NCBI RefSeq assembly: GCF_000725625.1
Contig: NZ_JOHS01000023.1
Location: 89,152-153,151, forward strand
Source of the DNA: Streptomyces sp. NRRL F-6676
Lineage (GTDB): Bacteria > Actinomycetota > Actinomycetes > Streptomycetales > Streptomycetaceae
Direction of reading: 5' to 3'
DNA length: 64,000 nt
Position numbers and translations under genes: made by a program. Below are positions 54,012-62,841 of the stretch, one piece after another. Each line of letters starts with the position of its first letter. Position 1 is the stretch's first letter. The notes beneath the pieces are model-generated. The model had not been told where the DNA came from. It worked only from the letters and a program-made list of their open reading frames with translations, and made no database searches.

Positions 54012-54073
54012 GGCCCCTCCGCTCCGGCCGCACATTCCGTCGTACCGCAGAACTTTCCAGAAGGTGTCGAACC

Positions 54074-55078
54074 ATGACAGTCGCCATCGACCGCGCGACC
54101 GGCAAGCGCCACGGTGACCGCGCGCCGCGGCCCGGCCGCACCGGGCGCCTGCGGCGGGCGTACCAGAAGCACTGGTACGCCTACGCGATGATCGCCCCCG
54201 TGGCGGTCGTCCTCGGCGTGCTCGTGCTGTACCCGCTGGTGTACGGCCTCTATCTCACCCTCACCGACGCCAACAGCCTCAACACCGCGCGCACGATCGG
54301 CGTCAACCACATCGACGCCACCTACACGTTCATCGGCCTCGACAACTACCAGGACATCCTGTTCGGCCCGACCGCCTACGACCGCTTCTGGTCGCACTTC
54401 CTGTGGACTGTCGTCTGGACGGCCGTCTGCGTCGTGCTGCACTACGGCATCGGTCTCGGCCTCGCGCTGCTGCTCAACCAGAAGCTGCGCGGCCGCACCT
54501 TCTACCGGCTCGTCCTGGTGCTGCCCTGGGCCGTGCCCACCTTCGTCACCGTCTTCGGCTGGCGGTTCATGCTCGCCGACGGCGGCATCGTCAACGCCGC
54601 CCTGGACGCCCTGCACCTGCCGAGCCCGCTGTGGCTGGAGGACACCTTCTGGCAGCGGTTCGCCGCCATCATGGTCAACACCTGGTGCGGCGTGCCGTTC
54701 ATGATGCTCTCGCTGCTCGGCGGACTGCAATCCATCGACACCACCCTGTACGAGGCCGCCGAGATGGACGGCGCGAGCGCCTGGCAGCGGTTCCGGTACG
54801 TCACCCTGCCGGGGCTCAGGTCGGTCAGCTCCACCGTCGTCCTGCTCGGCATCATCTGGACGTTCAACCAGTTCGCGATCATCTTCCTGCTGTTCGGCAA
54901 CACCGCGCCGGACGCGCAGATCCTCGTCACCTGGGCCTACCAATTGGGCTTCGGACAGCAGCCGCGTGACTTCGCGCAGTCCGCCTCCTACGGCATCCTG
55001 CTGCTGGCCATCCTCGTCGTCTTCACCTCCTTCTACCGCCGCTGGCTGAACCGCAACGACCAGCAGCTCGCGATCTGA
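54074..55078 (+). CDS. malF: Maltose ABC transporter permease MalF
   Basis: 334 residues, six membrane helices after a basic N terminus. The EAA loop that contacts the shared ATPase reads EAAEMDGASAWQRFRYVTLP. It works with MalG; no ATPase gene is in the operon, consistent with the multi-use ATPase MsiK of Streptomyces. Confidence 0.94.
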   Translation: MTVAIDRATGKRHGDRAPRPGRTGRLRRAYQKHWYAYAMIAPVAVVLGVLVLYPLVYGLYLTLTDANSLNTARTIGVNHIDATYTFIGLDNYQDILFGPTAYDRFWSHFLWTVVWTAVCVVLHYGIGLGLALLLNQKLRGRTFYRLVLVLPWAVPTFVTVFGWRFMLADGGIVNAALDALHLPSPLWLEDTFWQRFAAIMVNTWCGVPFMMLSLLGGLQSIDTTLYEAAEMDGASAWQRFRYVTLPGLRSVSSTVVLLGIIWTFNQFAIIFLLFGNTAPDAQILVTWAYQLGFGQQPRDFAQSASYGILLLAILVVFTSFYRRWLNRNDQQLAI

Positions 55079-55091
55079 GGCAGGAGCTCCC

Positions 55092-56003
55092 ATGAGTACG
55101 ACCACCGCAGAGACCTCCGCCCCGGTCACCGGCCGGCCCGCCGCCGACACCCCCCGACGACGGGTGCGCCGGCGCGGCGAACGCGGACCGCTCGCCTCCC
55201 TCGCCTCCCACGGCGTGCTGATCGTCGCCAGCCTGATCGCGTTCTTCCCGGTCGCCTGGCTGCTCTTCCTCTCGCTCGGCCCCGGAAAGGACGACTATCT
55301 GCACCCGGGCCGCATCTGGCACACGATGACGCTGGACAACTACACGTTCGTCCTGCAGCACACGAGCTTCTTCGACTGGCTCAAGAGCACGCTCGTCGTG
55401 GTGCTCGGCACCACCGTCATCGGAGTGGTGATCGCCGCCACCACCGGCTACGCGGTCTCCCGCATGCGCTTCCCCGGCTACAAGAAGTTCATGTGGCTGC
55501 TGCTGCTCACCCAGATGTTCCCGATCGCCGTCCTCATCGTGCCGATGTACCAGATCATGTCGGACCTGGGACTCATCGACACCTACCTCGGGCTCATCCT
55601 GATCAACAGCACGACGACCGTGCCGTACTGCGCCTGGCTGCTCAAGGGGTACTTCGACACGATCCCCTTCGAGATCGACGAGGCCGGCCGCGTCGACGGA
55701 CTCACCCCGTTCGGCACGTTCCTGCGGCTGATCCTGCCGCTGGCCCGGCCCGGGCTCGCCGTCGCCGCGTTCTACTCCTTCCTCACCGCGTTCGGCGAGG
55801 TCGCCTTCGCCTCCACGTTCATGCTGAGCGACGACAAGTACACCTTCGCCGTCGGCCTGCAAAGCTTCGTCAGCGAACACGACGCCCAGCGCAACCTGAT
55901 GGCCGCCACCGCGGTGCTGATCGCGATACCCGTCTCGGTCTTCTTCTACCTGGTCCAGAAGAACCTGGTCACCGGGCTCACGGCGGGCGGCACGAAGGGC
56001 TGA
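55092..56003 (+). CDS. malG: Maltose ABC transporter permease MalG
   Basis: 303 residues, six helices, EAA loop EIDEAGRVDGLTPFGTFLRL followed by ILPLARPG. CAGGAG before ATG 55092, 13 nt after malF. Confidence 0.94.
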   Translation: MSTTTAETSAPVTGRPAADTPRRRVRRRGERGPLASLASHGVLIVASLIAFFPVAWLLFLSLGPGKDDYLHPGRIWHTMTLDNYTFVLQHTSFFDWLKSTLVVVLGTTVIGVVIAATTGYAVSRMRFPGYKKFMWLLLLTQMFPIAVLIVPMYQIMSDLGLIDTYLGLILINSTTTVPYCAWLLKGYFDTIPFEIDEAGRVDGLTPFGTFLRLILPLARPGLAVAAFYSFLTAFGEVAFASTFMLSDDKYTFAVGLQSFVSEHDAQRNLMAATAVLIAIPVSVFFYLVQKNLVTGLTAGGTKG

Positions 56004-56023
56004 CGCCCGCCTCGCGCCGGCGC

Positions 56024-56056
56024 GGGGTGCCCGGCCCATCCGCCGCCGGGCACCCC
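56024..56056 (+). other. 12-bp hairpin between malG and the glucosidase gene
   Basis: GGGGTGCCCGGC / GCCGGGCACCCC, loop 9 nt. Likely attenuator or mRNA-processing structure. Confidence 0.7.
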
Positions 56057-56110
56057 TCCCCGCGCCTCGCCCGCCCCGCACTTCGAACTCCACGACGCCC
56101 CAAGGACGCC

Positions 56111-57826
56111 ATGACCCAGCACTCCGCCGAAACCGCCCCGGCCGCGCAGCCGGCCCCCCTCGCCCCGGCCACCGTCCCCGAAGCCGTCACCACCGTCCCC
56201 GCCGACCGCCCCGACTGGTGGCGGGACGCGGTGATCTACCAGGTGTACCCGCGCAGCTTCGCCGACAGCAACGGCGACGGCATGGGCGACCTGGAGGGCA
56301 TCCGCACCCGGCTGCCGTATCTGCGGGACCTCGGTGTGGACGCCGTGTGGCTCAGCCCGTTCTACGCCTCCCCGCAGGCCGACGCCGGCTACGACGTGGC
56401 CGACTACCGTGCCGTCGACCCCATGTTCGGCAACCTCCTCGACGCCGACGCGCTGATCCGCGACGCCCACGGACTGGGGCTGCGGATCATCGTCGACATC
56501 GTCCCCAACCACTCCTCCGACCAGCACGAGTGGTTCAAGCGGGCGCTCGCCGAGGGCCCCGGCTCCGCGCTGCGCGACCGCTATCACTTCCGCCCCGGCA
56601 AGGGGGAGCACGGCGAACTCCCGCCCAACGACTGGGAGTCCATCTTCGGCGGCCCCGCCTGGACCCGGGTCACCGAACCCGACGGCCGCCCCGGCGAGTG
56701 GTACCTGCACCTGTTCGCGCCCGAGCAGCCCGACTTCAACTGGGAGCACCCGGCGGTCGCCGACGAGTTCCGCTCCGTCCTCCGCTTCTGGCTCGACATG
56801 GGCGTCGACGGCTTCCGCATCGACGTCGCCCACGGCCTGGTTAAGGCCGCCGGACTGCCCGACCTCGGCTCCCACGACCAGGTGAAGCTGCTGGGCAACG
56901 ATGTCATGCCGTTCTTCGACCAGGACGGCGTGCACGCCATCTACCGGCAGTGGCGCACCATCCTCGACGAGTACGCGGGCCACCGCATCTTCGTCGCCGA
57001 GGCGTGGACGCCCACCATTGAGCGCACGGCGAACTACGTGCGCCCCGACGAGCTGCACCAGGCGTTCAACTTCCAGTATCTGAGCACTCATTGGGACGCC
57101 GCCGAGCTGCGCGAGGTCATCGACCGCACGCTCGACTCGATGCGCCCCGTCGGCGCCCCCGCCACCTGGGTGCTCTCCAACCACGACGTCACGCGGCACA
57201 CCACCCGCTTCGGCAACCCGCCCGGCCTCGGCACGCAGATCCGCCTGCCCGGCGACCGCGCACTGGGCCTGCGTCGTGCCCGCGCCGCCACCCTGCTGAT
57301 GCTGGCGCTGCCCGGCTCGGCCTACGTCTACCAGGGAGAGGAGCTGGGCCTGCCGGACGTCACCGACCTGCCCGACGAGGTGCGCCAGGACCCGGCGTAC
57401 TTCCGCGGCGCCGGCCAGGACGGCTTCCGCGACGGCTGCCGGGTGCCGATCCCGTGGACCCGTACGGGCTCCTCGTACGGCTTCGGCGACGGCGGCAGCT
57501 GGCTGCCGCAGCCGGCGGACTGGGCCGAGCTGAGCGTCGAGGCCCAGACGGGCGCCCCCGACTCCACCCTCACCCTCTACCGCACGGCCCTGGCCGCCCG
57601 CCGCGCCCACCCGGACCTGGGCGCGGGCGATGCGGTGGAGTGGCTGACGTCCCCCGAGGGCGTCCTGTCCTTCCGCCGCGGCGACTTCGTGTGCGTGGCC
57701 AACACGACGGGGGAGCCGGTGAGGGTCCCGGCGTACGGCCGCGTCCTGCTCGCGAACGGCGAGGTACGGGCCACGGGCGAGACGGCCGAGGTACCCGCCG
57801 ACACGACGGTGTGGTGGGCGGACTGA
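56111..57826 (+). CDS. aglA: Cytoplasmic alpha-glucosidase, GH13
   Basis: 571 residues, no signal peptide. GH13 catalytic residues: nucleophile Asp238 in GFRIDVAHG, acid/base Glu297 in VAEAW, stabiliser Asp359 in SNHDV. The loop GYDVADYRAVDPMFG and the EWYLHLF/FNWEHP region are typical of oligo-1,6-/alpha-1,4-glucosidases. It hydrolyses the maltodextrins imported by MalEFG to glucose. The symbol follows the Streptomyces locus name and is less certain than the function. Confidence 0.92.
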   Translation: MTQHSAETAPAAQPAPLAPATVPEAVTTVPADRPDWWRDAVIYQVYPRSFADSNGDGMGDLEGIRTRLPYLRDLGVDAVWLSPFYASPQADAGYDVADYRAVDPMFGNLLDADALIRDAHGLGLRIIVDIVPNHSSDQHEWFKRALAEGPGSALRDRYHFRPGKGEHGELPPNDWESIFGGPAWTRVTEPDGRPGEWYLHLFAPEQPDFNWEHPAVADEFRSVLRFWLDMGVDGFRIDVAHGLVKAAGLPDLGSHDQVKLLGNDVMPFFDQDGVHAIYRQWRTILDEYAGHRIFVAEAWTPTIERTANYVRPDELHQAFNFQYLSTHWDAAELREVIDRTLDSMRPVGAPATWVLSNHDVTRHTTRFGNPPGLGTQIRLPGDRALGLRRARAATLLMLALPGSAYVYQGEELGLPDVTDLPDEVRQDPAYFRGAGQDGFRDGCRVPIPWTRTGSSYGFGDGGSWLPQPADWAELSVEAQTGAPDSTLTLYRTALAARRAHPDLGAGDAVEWLTSPEGVLSFRRGDFVCVANTTGEPVRVPAYGRVLLANGEVRATGETAEVPADTTVWWAD

Positions 57827-57844
57827 CCGTCCGGTGACCAGCGG

Positions 57845-57886
57845 ACCGGGGCCCGGTCACCGCTTCGGCGGTGGCCGGGCCCCGGT
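57845..57886 (+). terminator. Terminator of the mal operon
   Basis: 19-bp stem (18 of 19 pairs) with a TTCG tetraloop, 18 nt after the stop. Confidence 0.9.
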
Positions 57887-57926
57887 GCGTGAGGGCCGGG
57901 ACGGCCGGGCCGTTCGACCCCATCAG

Positions 57927-57984
57927 CGAAACGTTTGCGTTTCGATGTCGAGGCGTCTAGCCTATCGGTACGAAACCGTTTCGT
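57927..57984. promoter_or_regulatory. Two GAAAC-type palindromic operators before an MFS pump
   Basis: CGAAACG-TTTG-CGTTTCG at 57927-57944 and ACGAAAC-C-GTTTCGT at 57970-57984, both perfect, sharing the CGAAAC half-site. They lie 50-110 bp before the pump start. No TetR gene adjoins, so the regulator is elsewhere. Confidence 0.7.
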
Positions 57985-58036
57985 TCTTTGTGTCGTGCGA
58001 AGCGGTCCCGAGCAGCCTCGAACCGGAGTGAGTCCC

Positions 58037-59551
58037 ATGCCCCAGACAGCCGCGTCGCCAGACTCGGTGTCGCTCAGCAAGAAGACCGGCACCCGGCCCG
58101 AACGGGCCGGGGCAAACCACCGGTGGTGGGTCCTCGCCCTGATCGGGCTCGCCCAGCTGATGGTCACGCTGGACGCGACGATCGTGAACATCGCCCTGCC
58201 GTCCGCTCAGGCCGACCTCGGCTTCTCCGACGGCGACCGGACCTGGATAGTCACCGCCTACTCACTGGCCTTCGGCAGCCTGCTGCTGCTCGGCGGCCGG
58301 ATCGCCGACCTCTTCGGCCGCAAGCTCGCCTTCCTGACGGGCGTGGGGGGATTCGCGGCCGCCTCGGCCGTGGCCGGCGCGGCCACCAACTTCGAGGTCC
58401 TGGTCACGGGCCGCGCCCTCCAGGGCGTCTTCGGCGCGCTGCTCGCGCCCGCCGCGCTCTCCCTGCTGACCACCACGTTCACCGACGCCAAGGAGCGCGC
58501 CAAGGCGTTCGGCATCTTCGGCGCGATCGCCGGTTCCGGCGCGGCCGTCGGCCTGCTGCTGGGCGGTGTCCTCACCGAGTACGCCGACTGGCGCTGGACC
58601 CTCTACGTCAACGTCGCCCTGGCGGCCGTCCCGCTCGTCGGCGGCTGGCTGCTGCTCAGGCGCACCGGCCGTGAGCCCGGTGCCAAGCTCGACATCCCCG
58701 GCACGGTCCTGGTCACCACCGGCCTCTTCGCCCTCGTCTACGGCTTCTCCATGGCCGAGTCGCACGACTGGAGCTCCCCGCGCTCCTGGGGCTTCCTCGC
58801 CGCCGGTGCCGTACTGCTGACCGCCTTCACCTGGTGGCAGACGAGGGCCACGCACCCGCTGCTGCCGCTGCGCGTGCTGCTGGACCGCAACCGTGGCGCG
58901 AGCTTCGCGGCGATGCTCGTCTCCGCCGCCGGAATGTTCGGCGTGTTCCTCTTCCTCACCTATTACCTGCAGCTCTCCCTCGGTTTCTCCCCTGTCAAGA
59001 CCGGACTGGCCTTCCTCCCGATGGTCGGCGCGCTGATGGTGGCCGCCACCCTTTCCACGAGCGTCCTGATCCCGCGCATCGGGCCGAAGGTCGTCGTCCC
59101 GCTCGGCATGGCCCTGGGAGCCGTCGGCCTGATCTGGCTGACCCGTCTCGGCCTGGACAGCACGTACGCCGCCGATGTCCTGCCCGCCGTACTGGTCACC
59201 GGTCTCGGTATCGGCCTGGTCATGGCGCCGGGCATGAGCCTGGCCACCAGCGGTGTGGCCGCCGAGGACGCCGGGGTCGCCTCCGCCTCCGTCAACACGA
59301 TGCAGCAGGTCGGCGGCTCGATCGGCACGGCGCTGCTCAACACCCTCGCGGCGGGCGCCGCCACGTCCTACCTGAGCGGCAGGGACGCCACCAGCAAAAT
59401 CGTCCAGGCCCACGCCGCGCTGGAGTCGTACTCCACGGCCTACTGGTGGTCGGCCGCCTTCTTCGCGGCCGGCGCGCTGATCACGGTCCTGCTCTACCGC
59501 CGCGGCACCCCGACGCCGGACGCCGAAGACGCCCCTGCGGTCCACATGTGA
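58037..59551 (+). CDS. MFS multidrug transporter, DHA2 (14-TM) family
   Basis: 504 residues, about 14 helices. Motif LDATIVNIALP in helix 1 and GGRIADLFGRKLAFL (motif A) identify the DHA2 drug:proton antiporters. GGAGTGAG before ATG 58037. Confidence 0.92.
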   Translation: MPQTAASPDSVSLSKKTGTRPERAGANHRWWVLALIGLAQLMVTLDATIVNIALPSAQADLGFSDGDRTWIVTAYSLAFGSLLLLGGRIADLFGRKLAFLTGVGGFAAASAVAGAATNFEVLVTGRALQGVFGALLAPAALSLLTTTFTDAKERAKAFGIFGAIAGSGAAVGLLLGGVLTEYADWRWTLYVNVALAAVPLVGGWLLLRRTGREPGAKLDIPGTVLVTTGLFALVYGFSMAESHDWSSPRSWGFLAAGAVLLTAFTWWQTRATHPLLPLRVLLDRNRGASFAAMLVSAAGMFGVFLFLTYYLQLSLGFSPVKTGLAFLPMVGALMVAATLSTSVLIPRIGPKVVVPLGMALGAVGLIWLTRLGLDSTYAADVLPAVLVTGLGIGLVMAPGMSLATSGVAAEDAGVASASVNTMQQVGGSIGTALLNTLAAGAATSYLSGRDATSKIVQAHAALESYSTAYWWSAAFFAAGALITVLLYRRGTPTPDAEDAPAVHM

Positions 59552-59573
59552 CCAGCGTGGGACGACCACGCCT

Positions 59574-59612
59574 GCGACGGGGCCCGGTACGCCAAGTACC
59601 GGGCCCCGTCGC
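59574..59612. terminator. 17-bp perfect hairpin after the MFS pump
   Basis: GCGACGGGGCCCGGTAC and complement around loop GCCAA. Confidence 0.9.
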
Positions 59613-59685
59613 CGACTTCGTAACCTGGCTGTCCGACAAGCCTGCCGAGGAACGACAAGTGAGCGGACGCCGGGAGACCGTGACG

Positions 59686-60429
59686 ATGAGAAGGCACTGG
59701 CGGGGCACGGCCTGCGCCCTCACCCTGTTGGCGACCCTGAGCGCCTGTGGCGGAACGAAGACCGAGGTGGTGCCCCTGCCCGACGCCCGGAAACCGCCCT
59801 GCGTGGCGGACGACGGGGTACTGGTGGGCTGGCTGGACGGCGACGCGTACCCGGACCGGGTGACGGACCGCGACCAGGGCAGGGCCACGACGGTGGAGTG
59901 GGGAACGTCGGAGGGCGGCTTCGAAAAGCCCGTCGGCATCCGCTCCCTCATCGGCGCACGGAACAAGGAAGACGCGGCCGGAGTCGCCGCCGACATCAAC
60001 GGCGACGACGAACTCGACCTGGTTGTCGTCGCGTTGACCACTCCGCTCTATGACGACCCGGAACCCGCACGGATCAAGGAACTGCGGATCGGCCCGCTCC
60101 ACCGCGACGGCAGGAGCGGCCACACCCTCGGCCTCGACCTCCGCGGCAACGGAGGACTCTCCCTCACCGACTTCAAACACGACCGCCGCCCCGACGTGGC
60201 CGCGTGGGACTACCAGGGCGACGGGGTGTACGGCGTCCTCCGCCTACTGAACACGGGCAAGGGCCTGTCCCGTGACGAGACGTACCACGAGAACGACGAG
60301 TGGGGCCAACACGACCCCGCGAACCTGCCCCGGACCCCGCTGGACGAGTTCTACGCGCACTGCGGTTCCGACGGCTCGACAACCCCGGCCCCGCCCACCT
60401 CGCGAACGCCTGCACGGACGCGGTCGTAG
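59686..60429 (+). CDS. Lipoprotein with FG-GAP-like Asp-rich segments
   Basis: 247 residues, lipobox LSAC after MRRHWRGTACALTLLATL. Calcium-type loops LDGDAYPDR and DINGDDELD resemble beta-propeller FG-GAP repeats, but only a few are present. Function unknown, cell-surface location likely. ATG 59686 has GGGAG 8 nt upstream. Confidence 0.75.
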   Translation: MRRHWRGTACALTLLATLSACGGTKTEVVPLPDARKPPCVADDGVLVGWLDGDAYPDRVTDRDQGRATTVEWGTSEGGFEKPVGIRSLIGARNKEDAAGVAADINGDDELDLVVVALTTPLYDDPEPARIKELRIGPLHRDGRSGHTLGLDLRGNGGLSLTDFKHDRRPDVAAWDYQGDGVYGVLRLLNTGKGLSRDETYHENDEWGQHDPANLPRTPLDEFYAHCGSDGSTTPAPPTSRTPARTRS

Positions 60430-60486
60430 GGCCTGGAGCGGGAGTACCGGCTCCCGTGCTGCGTGGGTTGTCCCTATCCTGGCGTC

Positions 60487-60708
60487 ATGAGCACCTTGCG
60501 CGAAGAGCTGCACGAGCTGATCGACAGATTGCCGGAGTCCCAGGTCGCGCCGATACTGGCTCTCGTGCGGGAGAGCACACCGGCCGAGGACGGTGGGGAG
60601 GACTGGCCGCTGCCCGACTTCGTCGGCGCGCTGTCGAGCGGCAAGGGTGACCTGGGCGCCCGTTCCGGCGAGATCCTTCGTGCCGAGATGGGGCGGGAGA
60701 CCGAGTGA
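60487..60708 (+). CDS. Antitoxin-like protein of a VapBC pair
   Basis: 73 residues, acidic and helical: MSTLREELHELIDRLPESQV. The C-terminal part would wrap the toxin. It overlaps the PIN gene start by 4 bp (GTGA), typical for toxin-antitoxin operons. Confidence 0.75.
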   Translation: MSTLREELHELIDRLPESQVAPILALVRESTPAEDGGEDWPLPDFVGALSSGKGDLGARSGEILRAEMGRETE

Positions 60709-61115
60709 TCATCTGGGACACCGGTGCGCTGGTCGCAGCCGCCGATGCCAACGACCAGGACCACGCCCGCTGCGTCGAGCTGATGCGTCGCACACCCCGC
60801 CCGCTGCTGGTGCCGTACCCGGTGCTCACTGAGGTCTGCTACCTCTTGGAGCGCGAACACGGCACCCGCGCGGAAGCCGCATTCCTGCGCTCCGTCCGCA
60901 CAGGCTAGATCAGCCTTGTCCCCCTGGCTGCCCAGGACGTCGACCGTATGGTCGAATTGGTGGAAAAATATGCGGACTTCCCCCTCGGCGCGGTGGACGC
61001 CTCCGTCCTCGCCATCGCCGAACGGCTCGGCGCGGATGCCATCGCCACCCTCGATCGCCGTCACTTCAGCGTCGTCCGCCCCAAGGCACCTTTTTCCTTC
61101 ACCTTGCTGCCGTAG
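60705..61115 (+). pseudogene. PIN-domain toxin (VapC) interrupted by an in-frame amber codon
   Basis: GTG start, first 67 residues with IIWDTGALVAAAD (first acidic residue) and PVLTEVCYLLE (second), then TAG at 60906-60908. The same frame continues without a break as ISLVPLAAQDVDRMVELV, AVDASVLAIAERL and IATLDRRHFSVV to TAG 61113-61115, supplying the missing two acidic residues. The full length of 136 codons fits VapC. One base change (for example GAG to TAG) explains it. The truncated product should be inactive. Confidence 0.88.
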
Positions 61116-61187
61116 CCGCGGCTGCGGTCGTGATCGGCAGGGCCCGTAGGGGACCGCACGGGCCGGAATCCCGGAGGGGACCGCTGC

Positions 61188-61466
61188 GTGGTCGTTCGAC
61201 GCGGGGCATACCGGATCACCGTGCAGGCGGTCGGGCGGGTGAGCCAGCTGGACACGGTCCTGGAGGCCGACGGCGACCTCGTCGCCCTCTGGGGCCACAT
61301 CAAACGGACCCCGATCCCGGACTGGGCGCGGAAGTTGATGCGGCGGTGCGAGGCGCACGCGACCAAGATGCTCCAGGCCAAGGCGCTGCCGCCCGACGAG
61401 TCCCTGGCCGTGATCCGTTCCGCGATGGAGGGATACAGCACATGCGCGCCACGCAACCGGACCTGA
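61188..61466 (+). pseudogene. Internally deleted remnant of an XRE (Scr1/WhiJ-like) regulator
   Basis: Bases 61246-61336 match 63029-63119 of the intact regulator with two mismatches in 91 bp. The helix-turn-helix part is missing, and the frame then jumps to the C-terminal region (AKALPPDES, like HAQALPPEPS), so about 500 bp is deleted. It is followed by its own DUF397 gene with a 25-bp overlap. Confidence 0.82.
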
Positions 61467-61663
61467 GACACGCCCACTGGCACAAGAGCACGCACAGCAA
61501 CGGACAGGGCGGCGACTGCCTGGAAATAGCCACCAACATCCCCCACACCGTCCCCGTCCGCGACAGCAAACACCCCACCGGCCCGACGCTGCTCCTGGGC
61601 CCCTCGGCCTGGAGCGCGTTCGTCGCGGACATACAGCAGACCGCACACCACGGCTTGGGGTGA
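61442..61663 (+). CDS. DUF397 small protein, copy 1
   Basis: 73 residues with the DUF397 core WHKSTHSNGQGGDCLEIA, VPVRDSK and WSAFV. DUF397 proteins act beside XRE regulators of the WhiJ/AbaA/Scr1 type in Streptomyces development and possibly as toxin-antitoxin-like pairs. Here its XRE partner is broken. Confidence 0.85.
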   Translation: MRATQPDLRHAHWHKSTHSNGQGGDCLEIATNIPHTVPVRDSKHPTGPTLLLGPSAWSAFVADIQQTAHHGLG

Positions 61664-61830
61664 TCCACCTGGCGATACTGGACATGGGCTCCGTTGCCCT
61701 CATCATTCCCGGCCGGCCCGACGTGATGGGGCGCGCCGACGCCGTCCAGTCCGGCTGCACCACGCGCATCGGCATGAGCGGGTTCTGGTGGGATCCGCCG
61801 GCGTCCGTCGTTGGCAGGTCCGGTGGCCGG

Positions 61831-62055
61831 CTACTTCAGGTGCGCTTCGAGATCGTCGACGGTCCAGTTGGCCTGGCGGAGGATGGAGCGGAGGGTGCCG
61901 GGTGCGAGGCTGCGGTGGAGGGGGACGATGACGGTCCGTTCTCCCCTGCGGTACTTGGCGTGACTGCCACGTGCGGAGACGTACTCGAACCCGCCCCGTT
62001 CCAGGGCCTTGGCCACTGCGGCTCCGGAGAGACCCGTGGGGACGGCGGGACTCAC
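61831..62055 (-). CDS. hicA: HicA-family mRNA interferase toxin
   Basis: 74 residues, double-stranded-RNA-binding-like fold: LSGAAVAKALERGGFEYV, catalytic His in RGSHAKYRRG, TVIVPLH, TLRSILRQA. GTG start overlaps the hicB stop (GTGA). It cleaves mRNA when free of HicB. Confidence 0.88.
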   Translation of the reverse strand: MSPAVPTGLSGAAVAKALERGGFEYVSARGSHAKYRRGERTVIVPLHRSLAPGTLRSILRQANWTVDDLEAHLK

Positions 62056-62270
62056 GCGACGCGCCGCACTTCGACGGGGGCCGTGATCACTTCGGTGACC
62101 TCGGGAGCGGGGGCGTCCTCGAAGTAGAGCTCCAGCGCTTCGCGGAGGTTCTCCAGGGACTCTTCGATGGTCTCACCCTGGGAGGTGACCTCGACCTGAA
62201 GACAGCGCGCCACGTACCACTCGCCCTCGTGGGTGATCGCGGCGGTCAGGTGCAGTGCGTCAGTGGTCAT
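62052..62270 (-). CDS. hicB: HicB-family antitoxin
   Basis: 72 residues: LTAAITHEGEWYVARCLQVE and GETIEESLENLREALELYFE, the partly degraded RNase H fold of HicB. It lies upstream of hicA, the reverse of the common hicAB order, and lacks an added DNA-binding domain. Confidence 0.88.
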   Translation of the reverse strand: MTTDALHLTAAITHEGEWYVARCLQVEVTSQGETIEESLENLREALELYFEDAPAPEVTEVITAPVEVRRVA

Positions 62271-62424
62271 GCTGCTCAGTCTGGCATGCACCGCCCCCGT
62301 CGGGCGGTGTTTGCCCTCGCTGTCACTCGCGTCTGTACCCATGTTGACCGGACGGAGCCGGCCGCACGGACACGCCCACGTCGGTGTCACCGCCGCCGTC
62401 TCCGCCCCCGTCCGCTCCAGGTCT

Positions 62425-62718
62425 TCAACCGGCCCGGTTGACGGTGCTCTGCCGGTTGGCCTCGTTCACCTTGGCGAGGAGCTCGGCCCGGCGGCCCCGT
62501 AGGACGGCTGCCAGTTTGCGTGCCGTCGCTGGGTTGCAGCGGCCGAGCTCCACGAGGGGTGGCAGGTAGTCGCTGGCGAGGCAGACCGCGTCCAGCCCGA
62601 GTGAGGGCAGCACGACCCCCGCCCCCGAGAGCGCCTTCTCCAACTCGTTCTTCGCCGCCTCCGTGTCGCGGATTCGGGCGATCCGGGTTTCCAGGGCGTC
62701 CTTCGGGCTGCCATCCAT
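62425..62718 (-). CDS. Hypothetical protein divergent from the XRE regulator
   Basis: 97 residues, mostly helical, starting MDGSPKDALETRIARIRD, with LVELGRCNPATARKLAAVLRG. No family recognised. It shares a promoter region with the XRE gene and may be co-regulated. Confidence 0.65.
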   Translation of the reverse strand: MDGSPKDALETRIARIRDTEAAKNELEKALSGAGVVLPSLGLDAVCLASDYLPPLVELGRCNPATARKLAAVLRGRRAELLAKVNEANRQSTVNRAG

Positions 62719-62805
62719 GTGCGCCGCACCTTCCTTCGTTGTGACCGATGTTCTGCTTGCTCCCACGAGCATCGGTGCGTGCCGCTACGATTACAAGGAG
62801 TAACT

Positions 62806-62830
62806 GTTTTCGCGGTACTTGAACGAAAAC
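62806..62830. promoter_or_regulatory. Inverted repeat before the XRE regulator
   Basis: GTTTTCG (62806) and CGAAAAC (62824), perfect over 7 bp with an 11-nt spacer, ending 11 bp before the start codon; likely autoregulatory site. Confidence 0.5.
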
Positions 62831-62841
62831 CGGGGTCAACG

